Below are positions 1 to 5,840 of a stretch of DNA of 6,864 nt, one piece after another. Numbering within the stretch: position 1 is the first letter of the stretch; every line of letters begins with the position of its first letter. This DNA is from Thermoanaerobaculia bacterium (lineage in GTDB: Bacteria; Acidobacteriota; Thermoanaerobaculia; UBA5066): contig JAMQPJ010000399.1 in assembly GCA_023717585.1 (NCBI GenBank), forward strand, positions 1-6,864. The letters run 5' to 3'. Made by a program: the position numbers and the translations under genes. The notes beneath the pieces were generated by a model, which did no database searches, was not told the origin of the DNA, and worked only from the letters and a program-made list of their open reading frames with translations.

Positions 1-592
1 CCTCTCCGTGGCGGACCGCGCAAAGCCCCACATAAGCCGTCGCCGCGAGGAGGCCGGCACGCGCCGCCGTTCGCGAGCGCGGGAACGAGCGTTTCGAGAC
101 GACACGGACACCGACGAGGCCGAGGGCGAGGAGGCCCGACAGCGCCGCATCGACGATGAACGTCCAGTCGAGGGTGTGTCGCGTCCACGAGAGCGGCGAA
201 AGGAACATCGTGCCCCAGGACGTGATCCAGTCGAGGAGAATGTGCGACACGAGGCCCAGCGCGACGACGGCGCCGAGGCGCCGCACGGCCGTGCGACGCG
301 AGGCCGCGCCGGCCGGGCCGAGTTCCGGCGGGAGCCGGAGCGCCGCAACAGCCGTGAACGCGACGATCCAGACCGGAAGCATCACGAACGAATGCGTCAG
401 CGCGCGGTGCTGTGTGATGTAGAACTCGGCGGAGAAAGGAGACACGAACACGTCGGCGTCGGGAAACATGGCCACCGCGAAGCCAACCCAGGCCTCGCGC
501 CGCTGGACCGTCCGGTCGAGCGTCTCGTCCCCCGTGGACGGCAGGGCTCGGGCGAGGAGCGCGCCGGCGAGGCCGTGTGTCAGCGTGTCCAT
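1..592 (-). CDS. YdjM-family membrane-bound metal-dependent hydrolase, N-terminal part (3' end outside window)
   Basis: Reading the minus strand from the ATG at 592-590 gives 197 codons without a stop up to the left edge. The protein opens MDTLTHGLAGALLARA, the typical start of the YdjM family (formerly DUF457). Probable metal-site motifs follow in the family order: H6, FPDAD with D45 and D47, HRALTHS with H62 and H67, and SHILLDWITSWG with H117 and D121. Hydrophobic stretches near residues 69-86, 105-120, 145-163 and 178-193 suggest a multi-pass inner-membrane protein. Relatives are usually about 300-350 residues, so roughly the last 40% is missing. Members are called hydrolases from their metal-binding motifs; I know of no established substrate. 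E. coli YdjM is under LexA control, but no LexA-like box is visible here. No Shine-Dalgarno precedes the start; a TAAAGT hexamer 8 bases upstream suggests a leaderless message. The plus-strand frame across this stretch is arginine-rich noise. Confidence 0.93.
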   Translation of the reverse strand, partial: MDTLTHGLAGALLARALPSTGDETLDRTVQRREAWVGFAVAMFPDADVFVSPFSAEFYITQHRALTHSFVMLPVWIVAFTAVAALRLPPELGPAGAASRRTAVRRLGAVVALGLVSHILLDWITSWGTMFLSPLSWTRHTLDWTFIVDAALSGLLALGLVGVRVVSKRSFPRSRTAARAGLLAATAYVGLCAVRHGE

Positions 593-600
593 GGCCCGCG

Positions 601-606
601 ACTTTA
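601..606 (-). promoter_or_regulatory. candidate -10 element (TAAAGT) of the hydrolase gene
   Basis: On the minus strand TAAAGT fits the TANNNT pattern and ends 8 bases before the ATG of the hydrolase. Transcription would then start at or next to the start codon. No recognisable -35 hexamer lies 16-18 bp upstream, and no Shine-Dalgarno is present. A hexamer this loose can occur by chance, but AT-rich hexamers are scarce in this GC-rich DNA. Confidence 0.35.
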
Positions 607-624
607 ACCCGCGAACGATTCCGC

Positions 625-630
625 TATCCT
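625..630 (+). promoter_or_regulatory. candidate -10 element (TATCCT) of the TonB-dependent receptor gene
   Basis: TATCCT matches TATAAT at four of six positions and lies 7 bases before the GTG start, so the transcript would begin at about the start codon. A 17-bp spacer places a possible -35 at 602-607 (CTTTAA, a poor match), which overlaps the -10 candidate of the divergent hydrolase gene. The two promoters would therefore share one short control region. Confidence 0.35.
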
Positions 631-637
631 CCCGCCG

Positions 638-2533
638 GTGAGGCGCTCGCTCCTGCTCCCGCTGACCGCCCTCTTGAGTGCGCTCGCTCTCGCGCGGCCG
701 ATTTCCGGGCAGGAAGACGTGCCCGCCCCCGACCCGGCCGCCGCTCCGCGCGTGAAGCAGGAGGTCGCCGTCGTGGCGACGCGTCTCGACGAGGCGCCGG
801 CCAGCGCGACCGTCCGCGTCGTCACGCGCGAGGAGATCGCCGCGATGCCGGGAGTCCGCGCGCTGCCTGACGTGCTCCGGACGATCGCCGGGATCGACGT
901 GAGGCGGCGGGGCCTGAACGGCACCCAGGCGGACATCGGGATCCGGGGCTCGGATTTCAACGGAACGCTCCTCCTCGTCGACGGGCAGCCCGCGACGGAT
1001 CCACAGAGCGGACATCTCTCGGCGGACTTCGACGTGCCGCTCCACGCCGTCGAGCGGATCGAGGTCCTGTCGGGCGGGGGCTCTTCGCTGTGGGGCTCGA
1101 ACGCGGTCGGCGGCGTCGTGAACATCGTGACGCGCGGAGCCGACCTGGGCCGCTCGAACATGCAGTGCGAGACGCGGTACGGGCACGGCAGCGACTCTCT
1201 CGACGCCGGCGGATACCGGGCGGCGATGCGCGTAGCCGAGTCCGTCTCGGCGGCCGTCGACTGGCACCGGACGGAGAGCTCGGGTTTTCGCGACGACACC
1301 GAATCCGCTTCCAGCGTCCTGCGCGTCTCCGGGCGCTGGGACTCGGGCCTCGGCCCCGTGACGCTCGGCCTCGGCTATGCGAGCAGGAGCTACGGCGCGT
1401 ACGGCTACTACGGAACGGCCTATCCGAACCAGCAGGAGTCGACGCGCACGCGCACGGCCACCCTGGCGTCCACGCAGGCCCTCGGCGGATGGACGCTGAT
1501 GCCGTCCGCGTTCGTCCGCACCCACCATGACGACTTCGTGCTCGAAAGGACCAATCCGGCCTTCTACGAGAACCTCCACGACTCTCTCGCCGGGCTGTTC
1601 CGCGTCGCCGCGCGGCACGCGCTCTTCGGCGGCTCGCTCGCGTTCGGCGGGGAAGCCGGCCGCGAGACGATCGCGTCCACGAATCTCGGGAGCCACGCCC
1701 GGAACCACGGCGCGGTCTTCGCCGAGTTCGCGCACGCCTGGGGCGGCGGGGCTCCGGCGGCCGGCGGACTGCGTGCCGGCCTCCGCGCCGACGCCTACGA
1801 GGGCTACGGGTCGCGCCTGTCGCCCTACGCCGGCGTTTCCCGCGAGGTGCTGCCCCGCCTGACGCTTCGCGCCTCGTTCGGGACGAGCTTTCGCGTCCCC
1901 TCGTTCACGGAGCTCTACTACGTGGACCCCCAGAACGTGGGCAATCCGGACCTGCGCCCCGAGAAGGCATGGAACGTCGACGCGGGCGTTTCGATCGGCG
2001 CCGGAGCCGTCACCCTCGACGCGGTCTGGTTCCACCGGCACGCGACCGACCTGATCGACTTCGTGCGTTCGTCGGGAAGCGAGCCCTGGCGTTCCCGAAA
2101 CGTGCGCGAGGCCGTCACGGACGGCATCGAGGCCTCGCTCGACTGGTCGCGGGAGCGACCGGCGTTTCTGACGCAATTTCGTGTGCAAGCCGCGTACACG
2201 TTCACCGACCTCGCGAGCCTCTCGGCGGCGGCGGACGGCGCGACACAGGGAAAGTACGTGCTCGACCCGCTGCACGTGAAATGGGACGTCGCCCTGGGAA
2301 TCGCTCTCCCGCTGCAGCTCGGCGTCACGTCGCGCCTCTCGTACCTGTCCCGCCCGAGTTTCGCGGACGGCGTCTGGCTCGCCTCGGCCCGGCTCTCGTG
2401 GCAGGCCTTCCAGGGGCGCATCCTCGAGTTCTTCGTGGACGGCGAGAACCTCGGCAACGTGCGCTACGAAGAAGTTCCCGGCGTTCCGCTGCCGCGCCGG
2501 ACTCTCTTCGGCGGGTTCAATCTGACGTGGTAA
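638..2533 (+). CDS. TonB-dependent outer-membrane receptor, BtuB-like
   Basis: This 631-residue protein is a predicted outer-membrane active transporter that takes up a scarce ligand using energy from TonB-ExbB-ExbD. A signal peptide covers residues 1-24 (basic MRR, hydrophobic core, probable cut after ISG). A TonB-box-like stretch, EVAVVATRL, lies at 42-50. The plug domain spans about 52-167, with IRGSDFNGTLLLVDGQP at 102-118 and the end-of-plug signature IEVLSGGGSSLWGSNAVGG at 141-159. The barrel follows, including RVPSFTELYY and NPDLRPEKAW (419-445), and ends in Trp, the aromatic last residue expected of proteins inserted by the BAM machinery. Length is close to E. coli BtuB (614). It has no N-terminal carboxypeptidase-regulatory-like domain. 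The GTG start is chosen because it gives a complete signal peptide; no Shine-Dalgarno is seen. The ligand could be cobalamin, a siderophore, haem or another compound, because no ABC transporter or cofactor gene is adjacent and the 45-bp leader is too short for a riboswitch. Confidence 0.93.
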   Translation: MRRSLLLPLTALLSALALARPISGQEDVPAPDPAAAPRVKQEVAVVATRLDEAPASATVRVVTREEIAAMPGVRALPDVLRTIAGIDVRRRGLNGTQADIGIRGSDFNGTLLLVDGQPATDPQSGHLSADFDVPLHAVERIEVLSGGGSSLWGSNAVGGVVNIVTRGADLGRSNMQCETRYGHGSDSLDAGGYRAAMRVAESVSAAVDWHRTESSGFRDDTESASSVLRVSGRWDSGLGPVTLGLGYASRSYGAYGYYGTAYPNQQESTRTRTATLASTQALGGWTLMPSAFVRTHHDDFVLERTNPAFYENLHDSLAGLFRVAARHALFGGSLAFGGEAGRETIASTNLGSHARNHGAVFAEFAHAWGGGAPAAGGLRAGLRADAYEGYGSRLSPYAGVSREVLPRLTLRASFGTSFRVPSFTELYYVDPQNVGNPDLRPEKAWNVDAGVSIGAGAVTLDAVWFHRHATDLIDFVRSSGSEPWRSRNVREAVTDGIEASLDWSRERPAFLTQFRVQAAYTFTDLASLSAAADGATQGKYVLDPLHVKWDVALGIALPLQLGVTSRLSYLSRPSFADGVWLASARLSWQAFQGRILEFFVDGENLGNVRYEEVPGVPLPRRTLFGGFNLTW

Positions 2534-2544
2534 CGCGGTAAACT
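2516..2544 (+). promoter_or_regulatory. weak candidate promoter of the receiver-PilZ gene
   Basis: TTCAAT (2516-2521) and TAAACT (2539-2544) are separated by 17 bp. The first matches TTGACA at three positions and the second matches TATAAT at four. The -35 lies inside the end of the receptor gene. The predicted transcript would have a leader of about 20 bases without a Shine-Dalgarno. The gene may equally be read through from the receptor gene, since only 39 bp separate them and no terminator is visible between them. Confidence 0.22.
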
Positions 2545-2572
2545 CGCGCTCGAAGTCCCCTTCATCAGACTC

Positions 2573-3262
2573 ATGCCGACGATTCTCCTGCTCGACGGCG
2601 CCCGGAGGCGCCTGCCCGACGAGCCGACGTGGCTTCGGCGGAGCGACTGGTCGCTTCGAGACACCGCGACGGCGGACGAAGCCCTGCGTGCCGTCGCCGC
2701 CCATCGCCCGGCGCTCATCATCGTGGACTTCGAGCAGAACCCCGAAGCCGCGCTGGAGGCCGTGCGCGCCCTGCGCGCCGATCCCGCGGGCCGCGACATC
2801 CCGCTCCTCGTCCTCACGCCGCCGGACCGCGCCGGCGAGGTCCTCCGCGCCGGCGCCGGCCACGTCTTCACGGCCGAAGCGTCGCCGGAAGCCGTCCTGG
2901 CCGAGGTCGGGCGACTCCTCGACCTGCTCGAGCGCGCCGCTCCGCGCATGAGCGTCGACGCGCCCGTGGCGTTCTGGCGGGACGGGCATCCCGCGGAGGG
3001 GCGCCTGACCGATCTTTCCTCGTCCGGATTCTTCACGGCCACCGGCGACCCTCAACCCGTCGGCGCGCGTCTCGAGGTCAGCTTCAGGCTCCCCCACGAC
3101 CGGACGGGGAGAATCGTGACGGGGGAAGTGATCGTCGTCCGGCGCACGGACTCGCCGGAGTCCGGCTTCGGCGCCCGTTTCTTCCGGCTTCCGCAGAACG
3201 CGAGCCGCCTCATCGACGAATTCCTCGACCCGCGCGCGCGCCGGGGCGGCTCCCCGGCCTAG
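2573..3262 (+). CDS. degenerate receiver domain fused to a PilZ domain
   Basis: The 229-residue protein has two domains. Residues 1-118 resemble a response-regulator receiver: ILLLDG at 4-9, the putative phosphorylated Asp D52 in LIIVDFEQN, and Thr82 after the PLLVLT strand. One of the usual paired N-terminal acids is missing (D8 is followed by Gly), and the conserved Lys near the end is replaced within GHVFTAEAS. Normal phosphorylation is therefore doubtful. Residues 121-220 form a PilZ domain with both cyclic-di-GMP-binding signatures, RAAPR (R121, R125) and DLSSSG (D147, S149, G152). No membrane segment or DNA-binding domain is seen. A likely role is a cytoplasmic cyclic-di-GMP effector acting on surface structures, motility or envelope behaviour, as for receiver-PilZ and stand-alone PilZ proteins of myxobacteria; the target is unknown. 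The ATG start matches the expected first receiver strand. Its stop codon overlaps the convergent deaminase stop. Confidence 0.85.
   Translation: MPTILLLDGARRRLPDEPTWLRRSDWSLRDTATADEALRAVAAHRPALIIVDFEQNPEAALEAVRALRADPAGRDIPLLVLTPPDRAGEVLRAGAGHVFTAEASPEAVLAEVGRLLDLLERAAPRMSVDAPVAFWRDGHPAEGRLTDLSSSGFFTATGDPQPVGARLEVSFRLPHDRTGRIVTGEVIVVRRTDSPESGFGARFFRLPQNASRLIDEFLDPRARRGGSPA
3240..3258. terminator. GC-rich hairpin at the convergent gene junction, possible bidirectional terminator
   Basis: GCCGGGG (3240-3246) and CCCCGGC (3252-3258) form a perfect 7-bp stem with a 5-base loop. It lies in the last codons of the receiver-PilZ gene and directly abuts the overlapping stop codons of both convergent genes. 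Being palindromic, it can fold in either transcript. There is no T-tract on either side, so it is not a standard intrinsic terminator. It could still pause transcription or protect 3' ends, or it could be chance in GC-rich coding DNA. Confidence 0.35.
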
Positions 3263-3687
3263 CGAACCGACAGGTCGTAAAGCCGGATGCCCACGCGCTC
3301 CGCGTAGTCGTGGATGCGCGGCTCCCGGTAGAACTCGCCGAAATGAATGGCCACCAGCCCTGCGTTCGCGATGAGCTTGAAGCAGTTCCAGCAGGGCGAA
3401 GCCGTCGTGTAGATCTCGCCTCCCTCGATGCGGACGCCGTTCAGCGCCGCCTGGAGAATCGCATTCGCCTCGGCGTGGACGGTCGCGATGCAGTGGCCGT
3501 CCTCCATGAGGCAACCCGTCTCGTCGCAGTGCGGCAGGCCGCGGAGCGAGCCGTTGTATCCCGTGGAGAGGAGCCGCTTGTCGCGCACGACGACAGCGCC
3601 GACGTGCTTGCGCGGGCACGTCGCCCGGCTCGCGACCTCGTGCGCGATGTTCATGAAGTAGCAATGCCAGTCGACGCGTTCGGTCAC
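3259..3687 (-). CDS. deoxycytidylate (dCMP) deaminase, ComEB type
   Basis: The 142-residue cytosolic enzyme should deaminate dCMP to dUMP, supplying thymidylate synthase. The zinc-dependent deaminase signature is complete: HAEANAI with zinc ligand H71 and catalytic E73, then PCWNC with zinc ligands C99 and C102. The region STGYNGSLRGLPHC (41-54) is typical of dCMP deaminases and separates them from cytidine or tRNA adenosine deaminases. Further cysteines C24, C54, C59 and C66 suggest a second, structural zinc site of the kind known in the family. The GTG at 3687-3685 is chosen as start because it retains the family's N-terminal WxxYFM motif (W7 to M12); the ATG at M12 would cut it. The open frame continues far upstream, but that part is a shadow of the next gene. 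No Shine-Dalgarno is seen; a TATCAT hexamer lies 9 bases before the start. It sits 44 bp after the barrel-protein gene on the same strand, so read-through is also possible. Confidence 0.95.
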   Translation of the reverse strand: MTERVDWHCYFMNIAHEVASRATCPRKHVGAVVVRDKRLLSTGYNGSLRGLPHCDETGCLMEDGHCIATVHAEANAILQAALNGVRIEGGEIYTTASPCWNCFKLIANAGLVAIHFGEFYREPRIHDYAERVGIRLYDLSVR

Positions 3688-3696
3688 GAGAGCGAA

Positions 3697-3702
3697 ATGA
3701 TA
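3697..3702 (-). promoter_or_regulatory. candidate -10 element (TATCAT) of the dCMP deaminase gene
   Basis: On the minus strand TATCAT matches TATAAT at five of six positions and ends 9 bases before the GTG start. No convincing -35 is found at the usual distance. This would give the deaminase its own leaderless or near-leaderless transcript inside the 44-bp gap after the preceding gene. Confidence 0.38.
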
Positions 3703-3731
3703 CAGGCCGCCGCGCTCAGCGGGTCGCCGGC

Positions 3732-5840
3732 TCAGCGGAGTCCAAGCTGCGGCGACACCATCTGCTGCGCGACGGACGAGCCCAGCGAGCCGCCGCCGAT
3801 GAGGATGGCGAGGCCGGCGCCGAACTTCCGGTCGCGGACGATCGGACTTCCCTCGACGTGCTGGGCCATGGCCGTTTCGAGATACTGGCTCCAGATCGCG
3901 AAACCCCGCCAGGAGCCGAACGTCCGGAGCGTGAGCCGGCCGCCCCACGACCACGAGTCCGAATCCCCCGCGTGGGCCGACGTCACCTGTCGCGTGTAGG
4001 CGCCGATCGGGGTGAGGTTCACGGCGCGATTGAAGAGCGCGACGTCGGGCGTGAGCATCGCGTTCCAGCTCGTCGTGAGATCTCCCGTCAGGCGGTTCTT
4101 CGACTGGTTCACGCCGCCGCTCGTCTGGAGCGACAGGATGCCGCCCTGGCGGGACAGCCCGAGAGTCGCTCCGCGCGTCTCCGATTCGCTCGTCGAAAGG
4201 CCTTCGGTGTTCTGCAGACCGCCGATGAGGCCGAGAGAAAACTGGAATGCGCCGACCGGCTGGGCGATCGACACGTTGAGATTCGTCGCCCGGTTCGTCG
4301 ATCCGGCCGACTCGGCCCGGTTCTGCTGGGCCGAGACCGAGAGAGACGTGCGGCTCGCGGCGAAACTGTAGGACGCGGTGAGAGCGAGCGCGTCGGCGCG
4401 ACCCGTGGGTGTCGCGAACCCCGAGACCGCGCTGCCCGCGGCGCCCGAGTCGCGCGTGTGCGCGTAGTTCGCCGAGAGCGACAGGGCGCCGAACGAGCGC
4501 GACAGGGCGGCGTCGTAGACGGTGCGCCCCGCGATGAGACCCGGGTTCGCGGGAGCGCCGAACCCGTCGCTCACGAGCCGCACCCCCGCGGTCACGTAGA
4601 AGCCGGCCGGGGCCATCATGATCCCCGCGGCGTACGCCCAGTCGGCGGCGAGGGGATTCTTCGCCCTGTCGTTCGTGAACTCGCTGCGCACGGCCTCGGC
4701 CTTCAGGACGGCGCCGATGGACGGCGCGAGACCGAACTCGGCCTGGAAGGAAAAGAGGTTCCCCTTCTTCGGAGTCGACCCGAAGTACGTGGGCTGCGGC
4801 GGGGGCTGCGTGCCGGTGGCGCCGAGCCCCGGAGCGCCGGCGCCCGCGTCGCCGAGATTCGGAAGAAGCGTCGGAGGCACGCGATAGAGCGGGTCGCGCA
4901 CGTCTTCGACGTACTGGTACAGCACGCGGAACTTCACCCGGTCCGTTCCGAGGCGCGGCATCAGCGAGACGCCATAGAGATTCTGGCGGAACTCGTTCAC
5001 GCCGGTGGCGGAGGGAAGGCCATCGTCGATGTTCCCGAAGGCGCGCAGCGAGAAAGCCTTCAGGTCCAGGCCGAGCTCGACTCCCCGCCGCGTGGAGGAG
5101 GTCTGAATGAGCGTCGACGGCGCGAACGTCTCGGCCGGGCCGCTCCCGAGAGAGCCCGACACGATGCCGGCCTTCGCGTTCACGACGACCGCGGGCGGCG
5201 ACACGTGCTGCGGCAGGTTTTTCGGGTCGATGTTCTGCGCGAGCGTGCCGTTGAAGGACGTCTGGACCCCGGCGGACGCGTCGGTGACCGAGCCCTCGAA
5301 GTGCGGCGCCCCCGTGAAATTCGTCTGGTTCGTTCGTTCTCCCGCGCGATCGACCGGCTCCCCATGCGTTCGCGCGACCTCGCCCGAGAACGACCAGCCG
5401 AACGCCGCCTCCGGGCGCGGCGGCGGGAGGGCCGTCCGGAACGACCAGGCCGCGGAGGACGAGGACCCGCCCGCGACGTACTCGACCGAGGCGACGTGGT
5501 CGCCGCCGGAGAGATTCGCGACGGTCTGGTAGCGGTAGAGCCCTCCCTCGGAGGTCACGAGCTGCGTCACGAGGACGCCGTCGACCGCGAACGAAATGAG
5601 CTTGAAATCGTCGTGGGCGGTGGGCTGGAACGTCAGGACCGGCAGGCGTTCCGGCGTCTCGCCGAGAGGGGTCACGTTCGTGAAACCGGGCGGCGGAGCG
5701 TTCGTCGCCGGGGCCTCGGAAGGGGCGGCGGGCGGCACCTGGGCGGTCGCCGCCGAACCGACGGCGAGGCAAACGGCAAGTGAAACGGCGAGAGGAACGG
5801 CAGAAGCCATGGCGAGAGGAGAGGTCGTGCGGCTTCTCAT
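3732..5840 (-). CDS. secreted protein with N-terminal Ig-like domain and predicted outer-membrane beta-barrel, family unknown
   Basis: I do not recognise a named family for this 702-residue protein. Residues 1-33 form a signal peptide with a long hydrophobic core and an ATA|Q cleavage site at 33/34; Cys24 is not in a lipobox. A Pro/Ala-rich linker (35-52) leads to an Ig-like domain at about 58-137, containing FAVDGVLVTQLV and LSGGDHVASVEYV. From about 145 to the end come many short alternating strands rich in Gly, Ser, Ala and aromatics, for example FSLRAFGNIDD, RVKFRVLYQYVED, FYVTAGVRLVSDGF and LSLSANYAHTRDSG. This is the texture of an outer-membrane barrel with perhaps 20 or more strands. 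A Gly/Pro-rich segment at 329-350 may be a large loop. The last residues are QLGLR, without the terminal aromatic usual for barrels. It could be a porin-like channel, an anchor or an exporter for its upstream partner. The first ATG is preferred because a Shine-Dalgarno precedes it and it overlaps the upstream stop; the in-frame ATG at residue 11 has none. Confidence 0.8.
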   Translation of the reverse strand: MRSRTTSPLAMASAVPLAVSLAVCLAVGSAATAQVPPAAPSEAPATNAPPPGFTNVTPLGETPERLPVLTFQPTAHDDFKLISFAVDGVLVTQLVTSEGGLYRYQTVANLSGGDHVASVEYVAGGSSSSAAWSFRTALPPPRPEAAFGWSFSGEVARTHGEPVDRAGERTNQTNFTGAPHFEGSVTDASAGVQTSFNGTLAQNIDPKNLPQHVSPPAVVVNAKAGIVSGSLGSGPAETFAPSTLIQTSSTRRGVELGLDLKAFSLRAFGNIDDGLPSATGVNEFRQNLYGVSLMPRLGTDRVKFRVLYQYVEDVRDPLYRVPPTLLPNLGDAGAGAPGLGATGTQPPPQPTYFGSTPKKGNLFSFQAEFGLAPSIGAVLKAEAVRSEFTNDRAKNPLAADWAYAAGIMMAPAGFYVTAGVRLVSDGFGAPANPGLIAGRTVYDAALSRSFGALSLSANYAHTRDSGAAGSAVSGFATPTGRADALALTASYSFAASRTSLSVSAQQNRAESAGSTNRATNLNVSIAQPVGAFQFSLGLIGGLQNTEGLSTSESETRGATLGLSRQGGILSLQTSGGVNQSKNRLTGDLTTSWNAMLTPDVALFNRAVNLTPIGAYTRQVTSAHAGDSDSWSWGGRLTLRTFGSWRGFAIWSQYLETAMAQHVEGSPIVRDRKFGAGLAILIGGGSLGSSVAQQMVSPQLGLR

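Noticed and set aside
8..607. A 199-residue plus-strand open frame over the left end
   Set aside because: It is arginine-rich with no family motif and lies antisense to the hydrolase frame, which carries all the expected motifs.
593..637. Cobalamin riboswitch upstream of the BtuB-like receptor
   Set aside because: The gap is 45 bp, far shorter than a cobalamin riboswitch, and no conserved element is visible.
2531..2572. The receptor and receiver-PilZ genes are in the same reading frame, separated by one TAA, suggesting stop read-through
   Set aside because: The receptor already ends in its canonical aromatic residue, the next gene has its own ATG and a sensible N-terminus, and no read-through signal is visible.
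3714..3738. GCTCAGCGG repeated twice with a 16-bp period across the end of the barrel-protein gene
   Set aside because: Two copies of nine GC-rich bases are weak evidence, and no third copy or symmetry supports a binding site. The stem that can be drawn nearby has mismatches and no T-tract, so I do not call a terminator.
2629..3999. A 456-residue plus-strand open frame spanning the convergent junction
   Set aside because: It crosses two well-supported genes in wrong frames and has shadow-like composition with no recognisable domain.
3858..5783. A 641-residue plus-strand open frame antisense to the barrel-protein gene, a possible overprinted gene
   Set aside because: Its composition is dominated by Arg, Glu and Gly with no hydrophobic core or motif. 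Long empty antisense frames are expected in DNA this GC-rich.
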